The notes under the pieces were generated by a model. The model searched no databases. It was not told the origin of the DNA and was given only the letters and a program-made list of their open reading frames with translations. Shown here piece by piece: positions 26,156-33,228 of a DNA stretch of 64,000 nt (position 1 is its first letter; every line of letters starts with the position of its first letter). Where the stretch lies: assembly GCF_002742385.2 (NCBI RefSeq), contig NZ_MJBI02000002.1, positions 186,001 through 250,000 on the forward strand, given 5' to 3'. The stretch comes from Macrococcoides goetzii. Lineage in GTDB: Bacteria; Bacillota; Bacilli; Staphylococcales; Staphylococcaceae. Both the position numbers and the translations under genes were made by a program.

Positions 26156-26827
26156 CTATCTTCTAAGTAACTGCGTCGTCATCATCAACAGGAAAGAAAG
26201 TATAATCATAATCACAACCCATCCCCAGGCAAGTGTCATATCATTATTATCAATAGCGACATAGATTGCTGTTGGCATTGTTTCGGTGATGCCTGGAATA
26301 TTACCTGCAAATATAAGCGTGGCTCCAAATTCACCGATTGCTCTGGCAAAGGATAATAATACACCTGTTAATAAAGCAGGCTTAGCAAGCGGTAAGATGA
26401 TATTTGAGTAAATCTGTCTTTTTCTTGCGCCGTCTACAACTGCAGCATTGATAATTGTTTGAGGTACTTGTTCGATTCCAATTTTAAGTGACTGATACAT
26501 GAGTGGCAGTGCGACGAGTGTTGATGCAAGAATAGCAGCATATATTGTAAATATTATTGGCTGATTGAAGAGTTGTTCGATGAAACTTCCTACTATACTT
26601 TTCTTTCCAAATATTATTAATAATATAAACCCGACGACTGTGGGAGGTAAAACCATAGGTAACATAATGAGAGATTCTAAAATAGATTTCCCTGGAAATG
26701 ATTTGGTACCTATAAAATAATGCAGCGATATACCGATGATAAGACTAAGGAATGTTGCAACTGTAGCGACTTTTAATGAAATGAGAATTGGCGATAAAAA
26801 TGTATCGCTAGTAATAAGTTGTTGCAT
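26156..26827 (-). CDS. modB: Molybdate ABC transporter permease ModB, without modA/modC beside it
   Basis: Permease of 223 residues with five helices. The EAA loop that contacts the ATPase is VDGARKRQIYSNIILPLAKPALLTG, and AIGEFGATLIFAGN is the typical ModB/CysT segment. It supplies molybdate for the NarG cofactor. RBS AAGGAGG precedes ATG 26827. The neighbours are ddh and a dehydrogenase; no ModA lipoprotein or ModC ATPase gene occurs anywhere in the window, so the partners must be elsewhere or absent. Tungstate or sulfate specificity cannot be excluded. Confidence 0.88.
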   Translation of the reverse strand: MQQLITSDTFLSPILISLKVATVATFLSLIIGISLHYFIGTKSFPGKSILESLIMLPMVLPPTVVGFILLIIFGKKSIVGSFIEQLFNQPIIFTIYAAILASTLVALPLMYQSLKIGIEQVPQTIINAAVVDGARKRQIYSNIILPLAKPALLTGVLLSFARAIGEFGATLIFAGNIPGITETMPTAIYVAIDNNDMTLAWGWVVIMIILSFLLMMTTQLLRR

Positions 26828-26920
26828 TGCTACCCTCCTTATCTTTTCTTCCGGTTAAAGATTTAAGCTTATTATAGCACTATATATGTTTCATGATAAT
26901 AACACGAGGAGGATAAATAT

Positions 26921-27877
26921 ATGAATAGTAAAATTGGAATAGTAGGATTAGGACATGTAGGCTCACAAGTATTAACAGAAGTCATTCAACTCGGAATATT
27001 TCGAGAAATTGTAGGTATTGATATTATTGAACATCTTTCTGACGGAGAAGCACTAGACCATCAACATACCCGTTCATTATATAGTACAAATAATGTGAAT
27101 ATAAAAGGTGGCAGCATTACAGATTTAAACGATGCAGATGTGATTATTATTGCAGCTGGAGAAAGTATTCAACAAGGATCAGAAGCACCAGATCGAACGC
27201 TATTAACTGAAGCAAGTACACGCGTTATCCGTAATGTTATGGGGCAAATTACTAAAGTTACAAAAGATGCGATTATTATTATTATTACTAACCCGCTCGA
27301 TACAATACTGTATATTGCTCAAACTGAGTTTGATTATCCAAAAGAAAAAATCTTTGGGACAGGTACAACTTTAGATTCAGCAAGGCTACGCAGTGTTATT
27401 GGTGATTATTATAATGTCGATACTAAAAGCGTGCAGGCTAATATGTTAGGTGAACATGGAATGACTGCTTTTCCTGCTTTTTCTAAGATTACGATTGATG
27501 GTATTCCAATAAGTGAATATACACAAATCGTAGGCAAAGAATTAATAAATGAAGATGAAATAAAGGATTACGTTGTGCAGGTAGCGAATGATGTACTTAA
27601 CTATAAAGGGTACACGAATGCAGGAATTGCAAAAGTAGCTGCAACGTTAGCAAAAGCAGTAATTCTTGATGAAAGAAGTGTATTTCCGGTTTGTACAGTA
27701 ATTGACAAAGAATATGGTTACAGTGGAGATGTCGCCTTCAGTATACCATCAATAATAGGTAAAGATGGTGTGGTACAAAAGTTAGAAGTTGTGTTAAATG
27801 AAAAAGAATTAAAATTACTGCATGATTCTGCTTCATATATTAAAGAAATTATTGCAAAAGCACAAAAGGTAAAATAG
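26921..27877 (+). CDS. L-lactate/L-2-hydroxyacid dehydrogenase family protein
   Basis: LDH/MDH superfamily enzyme of 318 residues. IGIVGLGHVGSQVLTEVIQLG binds NAD, ITNPLDTILYIAQ and GTGTTLDSARLR are conserved, and LGEHGMTAFPAFSKI holds the catalytic His. The active-site loop QQGSEAPDRTLL differs from the usual LDH QKPGETRLDL, closer to L-2-hydroxyisocaproate dehydrogenases, so the physiological substrate may be a branched 2-oxoacid. RBS GAGGAGG precedes ATG 26921. It is divergent from modB. The canonical ldh lies at 63825. Confidence 0.8.
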   Translation: MNSKIGIVGLGHVGSQVLTEVIQLGIFREIVGIDIIEHLSDGEALDHQHTRSLYSTNNVNIKGGSITDLNDADVIIIAAGESIQQGSEAPDRTLLTEASTRVIRNVMGQITKVTKDAIIIIITNPLDTILYIAQTEFDYPKEKIFGTGTTLDSARLRSVIGDYYNVDTKSVQANMLGEHGMTAFPAFSKITIDGIPISEYTQIVGKELINEDEIKDYVVQVANDVLNYKGYTNAGIAKVAATLAKAVILDERSVFPVCTVIDKEYGYSGDVAFSIPSIIGKDGVVQKLEVVLNEKELKLLHDSASYIKEIIAKAQKVK

Positions 27878-27893
27878 CTATTAAAACATTATT

Positions 27894-27918
27894 AGAGAGA
27901 CGAAAGTCTCTCTTTTTA
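27894..27918 (+). terminator. Terminator after the 2-hydroxyacid dehydrogenase
   Basis: AGAGAGAC, loop GAAA, GTCTCTCT, then TTTTA. Confidence 0.85.
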
Positions 27919-27992
27919 TGTGAACAATATATTTGATTATTCATGGAATTTGCTATTTAATTACAGATAAGAAGAGACAGGCGGCGATGATA

Positions 27993-28592
27993 ATGAATAG
28001 ATTAATACTTAATATTAAACCAAAGACACAGTGGTTTCCGCATTTTTATCTATTAGGATGTGAAGCAGTAGCAGTGTCGATGGGATTAAGATACAAAGGT
28101 GTTAAATTATCTGCAAGAAAGATTTTAGCTGAAATTCCGAAACATAAAACAAATCCTTTTAAAGGCTATGTTGGACCGAAACGCTTCATCAAAACGGACC
28201 GGCATCAAACTGTCTTTCCGAACGTGATGGTGGATTATTTAAAACCCTATTATACAGCGCAAGATAGTACGGGAAAATCAATGGCAGAATTAGAACAAGC
28301 AATTTTGAATAATCACTCTGTCGTACTTTATGCCACACATTTTAAAGTTGAGCCCATTTTGAGAGAATTTAAAGTTGAAGGACGAATGCTGGAATTCGTA
28401 TCTAATATACATATTACGTTACTTGTAGGTATGGATGATAAATACTATTATATGATTGATCCATTATGGGCAAAATTTGGATGGATTAAACTTCCGGCAC
28501 TTTTTCCGATGAAGCAACAATTAATAAAAGTGAAAAGAAAGACATTAGAGAAAAGATACGAGAATGCAGGCCGAATGAGTATTATTATTTGA
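27993..28592 (+). CDS. C39-like cysteine peptidase-fold protein
   Basis: About 199 residues from ATG 27993 (AGGCGG upstream; ATG 27987 is the alternative). YLLGCEAVAVSMGLRYKG places a Cys where C39 peptidases have the nucleophile, and HITLLVGMDDKYYYMIDP supplies the His and Asp of the triad. This matches stand-alone Peptidase_C39_2 proteins, often of unknown substrate. No signal peptide is seen. The next gene begins 10 bp downstream, so the two are probably one transcript. Confidence 0.7.
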   Translation: MNRLILNIKPKTQWFPHFYLLGCEAVAVSMGLRYKGVKLSARKILAEIPKHKTNPFKGYVGPKRFIKTDRHQTVFPNVMVDYLKPYYTAQDSTGKSMAELEQAILNNHSVVLYATHFKVEPILREFKVEGRMLEFVSNIHITLLVGMDDKYYYMIDPLWAKFGWIKLPALFPMKQQLIKVKRKTLEKRYENAGRMSIII

Positions 28593-28602
28593 GGTGAGTG
28601 AA

Positions 28603-29745
28603 GTGGAAGAAACATTGTTTTTAGAGACAGAATTAGAAAGAAAATGGCGTGATCTATTTCATCAGAATAGAGAATGGATTGAGAAGAGTGCGCGAGATGC
28701 AGATCTTTATGCTGAACTCAATCATAAATTGATAGACTGGCTCATTGCACACGATTATCACAAATTAACACTTCCGGTAGAACATGGTGGTATGGGTGCT
28801 AATATTAAAGAACTGATTTATATACAAGCACAACTCGCGCAGCTCGATGAATCAACGGCATTATCGATTGGATGGCATCTCGGTATTGTAGGTGAAGTGT
28901 TTGAAGGTGATTTATGGCCAGAAACAATGATAACTGAATTTATTGATGATATTCATAAAGGTGCCATAACGAATCGCATAGTGTCAGAAAGTGAAATGGG
29001 TAGTCCGACAAGAGGTGGTAAACCAAGTACGAATGCGCAACTCATCGATGATAAATACGTGATAAACGGTACGAAAACATTCGCCTCTATGAGTGAGCGA
29101 CTTACACACTTTATTGTAGGTGCTTTTAATCCTGAACTTAAAGCGATGTGCTTTTATTATGTACCGAGTCATTTAGAAGGTATTGAAATTGTGAATACTT
29201 GGGATATGGTGGGCATGCGGGCGACAGCGAGTCACGATATTATATTTAATAATGTTACGATACCAAAAAATTATTTGCTGGAAGTAAACCGCGAACGTCG
29301 ACCGAATGCATGGTTAATGCATATTCCTGCTATTTATCTCGGTATGGCAGAGCGCGCTGTAGATGAAGCGGTAAACTTTAGCAAGCACTATCAACCCAAT
29401 TCTATCGATACTTCTATTTCTGAAATTCCACATATTCAGGATAAAATAGCGAAAATGGAAATATTAAATATGCAATCACGTCACTTTATCTATCATGCAT
29501 GTGATATGCATAGAGCAGGTAAAACAAATGATTTAGGAGAAACATTTGGTCTTGCGAAATATATTGTCGTCAATAATGGTCTACAAGTAATTGATTTAAG
29601 TATGCGTATTTTCGGTGCGAAAAGCTTAGAGCAAACACGTGTTATGGAACGATTATATCGCTCAATGCGCGCTGGTCTTCATAATCCACCGATGGATGAT
29701 GCTGTAGAAAGAATGATAGTGAATAAAATATTGCGTAAACCATAG
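28603..29745 (+). CDS. Acyl-CoA dehydrogenase family protein
   Basis: Flavoprotein of about 380 residues with the ACAD plan: an N-terminal helical domain, a middle beta domain (VSESEMGSPTRGGKPS, the FAD/substrate strand, and GMRATASHDI), and a C-terminal four-helix domain (FGAKSLEQTRVMERLYRSMRAG). The catalytic Glu position is not certain. I start at GTG 28603, five bases after GAGGTGA; GTG 28594 lies inside that RBS. No other fatty-acid degradation genes are nearby. Substrate unknown. Confidence 0.8.
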   Translation: MEETLFLETELERKWRDLFHQNREWIEKSARDADLYAELNHKLIDWLIAHDYHKLTLPVEHGGMGANIKELIYIQAQLAQLDESTALSIGWHLGIVGEVFEGDLWPETMITEFIDDIHKGAITNRIVSESEMGSPTRGGKPSTNAQLIDDKYVINGTKTFASMSERLTHFIVGAFNPELKAMCFYYVPSHLEGIEIVNTWDMVGMRATASHDIIFNNVTIPKNYLLEVNRERRPNAWLMHIPAIYLGMAERAVDEAVNFSKHYQPNSIDTSISEIPHIQDKIAKMEILNMQSRHFIYHACDMHRAGKTNDLGETFGLAKYIVVNNGLQVIDLSMRIFGAKSLEQTRVMERLYRSMRAGLHNPPMDDAVERMIVNKILRKP

Positions 29746-29774
29746 ACTTGGATGTCCAAGTCTATTCTTTTTGT
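29744..29774 (+). terminator. Terminator after the acyl-CoA dehydrogenase gene
   Basis: AGACTTGGA and TCCAAGTCT around two bases, then ATTCTTTTTG. The hairpin starts inside the stop codon. Confidence 0.8.
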
Positions 29775-29808
29775 GTAAAATTGATATATTTTAATTTGAA
29801 AATAACAT

Positions 29809-29860
29809 TTGATTAATTTCTGAAAGCATTTATAATTAAATGGTATTGATAATCAATCTC
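29809..29860 (+). promoter_or_regulatory. Promoter with Fur box for the siderophore lipoprotein gene
   Basis: GGTATTGATAATCAATCTC (29842-29860) matches 15 of 19 positions of the Fur consensus GATAATGATAATCATTATC. It lies just after TATAAT (29831-29836) with TTGATT (29809-29814) as -35, 16 bp spacing. Iron-dependent repression is expected. Confidence 0.8.
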
Positions 29861-29877
29861 AATTAGGAGGATGGAAA

Positions 29878-30807
29878 ATGAAAAAGTTTTTAGCGTTATT
29901 AATCGCATGCATTATGGTTCTTGCAGCATGTGGTGGTACGGGTGATAAAAAAGAAACAAAAGATACTTCAGGGAAATCAGAAATGGTAGATTTCAAATTA
30001 GATAATGGTAAGACAATCAAGATTCCGAAACAACCGAAACGAATTGTAGTAATGGGCGCAAGTTATGTCGGAAATCTATTGGATTTAGGTGTTAAACCAG
30101 TAGGTGCTGATCAGTATGCATTCCAATCAGACATTTTAAAACCTAAATTAAAAGATGTAGAAAAATTAAATGCGGGTGAAATTGAAAAAATTATTAAATT
30201 GAAACCTGACTTAATCTTAACGTTCGATACAGATAAAGATAATTCAAAATATGCTAAAATTGCACCAACAATTCCTTTTACATATACTAAGCATGGTTAT
30301 CTAGATGTGCATGAATTATTAGGTAAAATTGTCGGTAAAGAAAAAGAAGCAAAAGCTTTTGTGGATCAATGGAAAGAAGAAACGAAAAAAGATGGTGAAG
30401 AGATAAAGAAACATTTAGGAGACGATAAAACGTATTCTATCTTCCAGTTCTTCCAAAAAGAAATATATGTATACGGAGATAACTGGGGTCGTGGATCAGA
30501 AATTATTTATCAGGCTTTTGATTTAAACATGCAGGATAAAATTACGAAAGATGTTAAACCTACAGGCTGGAAAAAAGTTTCTGCTGAAAGTTTAGGCGAT
30601 TACGCAGGCGATATCGTACTTGTATCTAGTGATACAGGCAAAATTTCAAATACAGTAACTGAGTCTAAAGTGTGGAAAAACATGGATGCTGTAAAAAATA
30701 ATAAAGTCGTACAGTATGATGCGGAAGATTTCTGGTTCAATGATCCAATTTCTTTAGAGCACCAAAGAAAAGTATTAAAAGAAGCATTGTTAAAATTAGA
30801 AAAATAA
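29878..30807 (+). CDS. FhuD-type siderophore-binding lipoprotein
   Basis: Substrate-binding lipoprotein of an iron-siderophore ABC importer, 309 residues. The signal peptide ends in the lipobox LAAC (Cys 18). Two lobes of the helical-backbone type follow; the IPKQPKRIVVMGASYVGNLLDLG and YGDNWGRGSEIIYQAF blocks closely resemble staphylococcal FhuD2, a hydroxamate siderophore receptor. A Fur box precedes it. No permease or ATPase gene is adjacent, so it probably works with components encoded elsewhere. Hydroxamate specificity is inferred from similarity. Confidence 0.87.
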   Translation: MKKFLALLIACIMVLAACGGTGDKKETKDTSGKSEMVDFKLDNGKTIKIPKQPKRIVVMGASYVGNLLDLGVKPVGADQYAFQSDILKPKLKDVEKLNAGEIEKIIKLKPDLILTFDTDKDNSKYAKIAPTIPFTYTKHGYLDVHELLGKIVGKEKEAKAFVDQWKEETKKDGEEIKKHLGDDKTYSIFQFFQKEIYVYGDNWGRGSEIIYQAFDLNMQDKITKDVKPTGWKKVSAESLGDYAGDIVLVSSDTGKISNTVTESKVWKNMDAVKNNKVVQYDAEDFWFNDPISLEHQRKVLKEALLKLEK

Positions 30808-30818
30808 ATTATTTCAAG

Positions 30819-30843
30819 CTGAGACTGATGTCTCAGTTTTTTT
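30819..30843 (+). terminator. Terminator after the siderophore lipoprotein gene
   Basis: CTGAGAC, loop TGAT, GTCTCAG, followed by TTTTTTT. Confidence 0.9.
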
Positions 30844-30851
30844 ATATACAA

Positions 30852-30894
30852 TTGTAAACTTATTATTTATTTAGGTTAACACTATTGCTATAAT
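30852..30894 (+). promoter_or_regulatory. BirA operator and extended -10 promoter before bioY
   Basis: TTGTAAAC (30852-30859), 15 bases, then GTTAACAC (30875-30882) is the usual BirA half-site arrangement. TGCTATAAT (30886-30894) is an extended -10. Biotin-loaded BirA would repress bioY. Confidence 0.8.
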
Positions 30895-30924
30895 AAGATT
30901 ATTCTGTCAGAAAAGAGGAAGATT

Positions 30925-31476
30925 ATGAAAACAAAAGATTTGGTCATTGTCGGCATGTTTACCGCATTAATTGCTGTTTTAGGCTTATTACCACCAATAA
31001 GTATACCAGGTATTCCAGTACCATTTACATTTCAGAATTTAGGTTTTATTTTAGCGGGTTGTTTACTGGGTAGTCGATTAGGAGGGTTATCTGTTCTTAT
31101 CTTTACAATCTTAGTAGCTATTGGACTACCAGTATTGTCAGGAGGACGTGGTGGTTTTGCTTTATTTTTTGGTCCGACGGGAGGTTACATTCTTTCGTTC
31201 ACACTGATTGCGTTTATAATCGGACTATTTGTTGAACGTATGAAGTCTCCAAAAGTGTGGCAAGTGTTCCTGATTAACGCATTAATTGGCGCATTTTTAT
31301 GTAATTTAATGGGTGGTACGTTTATGGCATTTAATTTAAAGCAGGATTTATTCACTGCGCTTAAATCAGTGATGGTTTTTATCCCTGGCGATTGTATAAA
31401 AGCACTGATTGCAGCAATACTTGCTGTAAAGTTACGTAATAACCCATCTATTCAAAAAAGTTTACGCATAAATTAA
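30925..31476 (+). CDS. bioY: Biotin transporter BioY
   Basis: S-component of an ECF-type vitamin transporter, 183 residues with six helices. ISIPGIPVPFTFQNLGFILAG and the GGRGGFALFFGPTGGYILSF block carry the biotin-binding motif. It imports biotin, either with the shared EcfAAT module or alone. A BirA-type operator just upstream confirms biotin-dependent control. Monocistronic, with a terminator that begins inside its last codons. Confidence 0.93.
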   Translation: MKTKDLVIVGMFTALIAVLGLLPPISIPGIPVPFTFQNLGFILAGCLLGSRLGGLSVLIFTILVAIGLPVLSGGRGGFALFFGPTGGYILSFTLIAFIIGLFVERMKSPKVWQVFLINALIGAFLCNLMGGTFMAFNLKQDLFTALKSVMVFIPGDCIKALIAAILAVKLRNNPSIQKSLRIN

Positions 31477-31494
31477 TATGCGTAAACTTTTTTT
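31460..31494 (+). terminator. Terminator overlapping the bioY stop
   Basis: GTTTACGCATA and TATGCGTAAAC around six bases, then seven Ts. Confidence 0.9.
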
Positions 31495-31594
31495 CCTGTA
31501 TAGAAAAGGAAATATTACATTATACATGTTAATATGATGATAATCATATACATATTTACGTTTTTCCTATGATTTAAGAAATATATATAAGAGA

Positions 31595-31948
31595 GTGGGA
31601 AATATCTTGGAAACGATAGTAATGCGCTTTTCTCGTAAAGATGTGGAAATAATGAATGGAAAAGACTTCAGAGTGCCTGATGTGTTGTTGATAAAACCAT
31701 GGTATATTTCAAAATACCATCAAGAAAGAAAAAGTTGTCAACATATTAAACAGTTGATTACACAAAACCAACTAGAAGCAGAAAAAACGTATGCTGTAAA
31801 AATTAAGCTGATAGATCAGAGAACAATTAAATATGTGGATCAATATACATATGAATTAAATTATTATTTTGAAGATGTATTGAAAGCAACGGTGATATCA
31901 ACTTACATAGAAGAGGTGTCTCATGCAGTTTCAAATCACATTGGATGA
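31595..31948 (+). CDS. Hypothetical protein, first of an overlapping pair
   Basis: Up to 117 residues, not recognised. The start is unclear: GTG 31595, TTG 31607 and ATG 31622 are in frame and none has a strong RBS. The middle part (VPDVLLIKPWYISKYHQERKS) and the C-terminal part (AEKTYAVKIKLIDQ... YELNYYFEDVL) look like an alpha-beta domain. No signal peptide or helix of membrane type. It overlaps the next gene by 26 bp in another frame, suggesting coupled translation. Confidence 0.55.
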   Translation: MGNILETIVMRFSRKDVEIMNGKDFRVPDVLLIKPWYISKYHQERKSCQHIKQLITQNQLEAEKTYAVKIKLIDQRTIKYVDQYTYELNYYFEDVLKATVISTYIEEVSHAVSNHIG

Positions 31949-32210
31949 ATTAAAACAATATTGGTCAGTAGTTACAGATGATTTAGGAGATATGATAATA
32001 GAAAAGAAAGTGCCTGGCAATTTAGTGATGCATAAAGTAATGACATTACTCAATGTTCCTGAAGTGATTTCTAACCAGGCAACATTCAAAAATGAGGTGT
32101 TCGTAGACGAACGACTATTCCTGGATCTATTTCAGGCGAACGACATGATTGAATATAAAGTGACATATGGAAGACAGCTAAAGTTAGCGGGTACGATACA
32201 ATTAAAATAA
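31923..32210 (+). CDS. Hypothetical protein, second of an overlapping pair
   Basis: A 95-residue soluble protein I do not recognise. Beginning MQFQITLDELKQYW, then alternating hydrophobic segments (GDMIIEKKVPGNLVMHKVMTLLNV), then a basic end (YGRQLKLAGTIQLK). RBS GAGGTG lies before ATG 31923, within the previous gene. It ends at a terminator shared with fdhD from the opposite strand. Confidence 0.6.
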   Translation: MQFQITLDELKQYWSVVTDDLGDMIIEKKVPGNLVMHKVMTLLNVPEVISNQATFKNEVFVDERLFLDLFQANDMIEYKVTYGRQLKLAGTIQLK

Positions 32211-32243
32211 AGTAGAGGACTTAATGATTAAATCCTCTACTTT
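32209..32243. terminator. Bidirectional terminator between the hypothetical pair and fdhD
   Basis: AAAGTAGAGGA and TCCTCTACTTT form an 11-bp stem, with TTAA/TTAA able to extend it towards the loop. Confidence 0.8.
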
Positions 32244-32245
32244 AT

Positions 32246-33037
32246 TTATTCAGTTATTATTCTTTCAGGATGACTGTAAACATTAAATGTATCATTTCGT
32301 ACAAAACCTACAGCAGTAATATTTAAGTCTTCAGCAAGTCCTATTGCTAAATCAGTAGGAGCAGATTTACTCAATATTATACCGACCCCAATTTTAGAAG
32401 CTTTTATTAAAATTTCTGAAGATATTCTGCCAGAAAAGATGAGTATTTTATCTTTAATTGAGATGTTATTTAATATACAGTGTCCGTACAGTTTGTCGAG
32501 TGCATTATGGCGACCGATATCATTGCGGTGTAAGTAGAAATCTTGTCCATCACTGAGTGCAGCATTGTGTAGGCCGCCAGTCACTTTAAAATCTGCACTT
32601 TGACTTTGCATCGTATGCATCAAATGAAAAATTTCATCAGGTTTGATTGAACGTGTTGTCGTAGCAACTTTTGACGTTTTCATATCATTGACAAAATAAA
32701 ACTGGCGACTTTTACCGCAACACGAACTGATCATACGCTTCGTAAACTGGCTTTGCGTTGTATTTACTTCATGCGTTAATTCTATATGACATAATCCTTT
32801 AGAATCATCAAGATGAAAATTTTTTATATCACTATATTTTCTGATGACACCTTCTGATGCTAAAAATCCTATTGTAAGTTCTCTTAAATATTTCGGTGTA
32901 CATACAATTGTTGCGAATTCTTCTTTATTCACATACAACGTTAGTGGAAATTCATTCGCTATTGTATCCTCAATATTTATAAGCTTTCCATCTATATATT
33001 TCATCATTTTTCTATGTTGATATACTTCATGACTCAT
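32246..33037 (-). CDS. fdhD: FdhD sulfurtransferase for formate dehydrogenase
   Basis: Delivers sulfur to the molybdenum of formate dehydrogenase; 263 residues. SCCGKSRQ contains the Cys pair (near residue 110) of the family, and the C-terminal FSGRISSEILIKASKIGVGIILSKSAPTDLAI is conserved. RBS GGGAGTTGA before ATG 33037. It is divergent from narG and shares the 191-bp control region. No formate dehydrogenase subunit gene is in the window, so its client is elsewhere; a role for other Mo-bisMGD enzymes is only a possibility. Confidence 0.92.
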   Translation of the reverse strand: MSHEVYQHRKMMKYIDGKLINIEDTIANEFPLTLYVNKEEFATIVCTPKYLRELTIGFLASEGVIRKYSDIKNFHLDDSKGLCHIELTHEVNTTQSQFTKRMISSCCGKSRQFYFVNDMKTSKVATTTRSIKPDEIFHLMHTMQSQSADFKVTGGLHNAALSDGQDFYLHRNDIGRHNALDKLYGHCILNNISIKDKILIFSGRISSEILIKASKIGVGIILSKSAPTDLAIGLAEDLNITAVGFVRNDTFNVYSHPERIITE

Positions 33038-33122
33038 TCAATCAACTCCCATATACATATTATATTACAGTACATTTAAAAATTATATGCTGTAATAGAC
33101 TTGTTCCTGCAATTGTTTGTCC

Positions 33123-33157
33123 TAGGGATTACCCTACACACTTAGGGAAATCCCCAA
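33123..33157 (+). promoter_or_regulatory. Two GC-rich palindromes before narG, candidate NreC sites
   Basis: TAGGGATTACCCTA (33123-33136) is a perfect palindrome. TTAGGGAAATCCCCAA (33142-33157) holds a second copy, TAGGGAAATCCCCA at 33143-33156, so the centres are 20 bp apart. Staphylococcal NreC is known to bind GC-rich palindromes of this sort upstream of narG. Similar elements precede narT. Confidence 0.75.
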
Positions 33158-33167
33158 TAGAAATCAA

Positions 33168-33185
33168 TTGTGAAAGGTTTCATAA
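33168..33185 (+). promoter_or_regulatory. Rex-like site before narG
   Basis: TTGTGAAAGGTTTCATAA keeps the whole left half of the Rex consensus and six of seven bases of the right half; two spacer bases are G instead of A/T. It lies between the NreC-type palindromes and the narG start. Confidence 0.45.
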
Positions 33186-33228
33186 TCTATGATAAGAGGG
33201 CAAAACTGCAATTAAAGGAGTGTTATGA

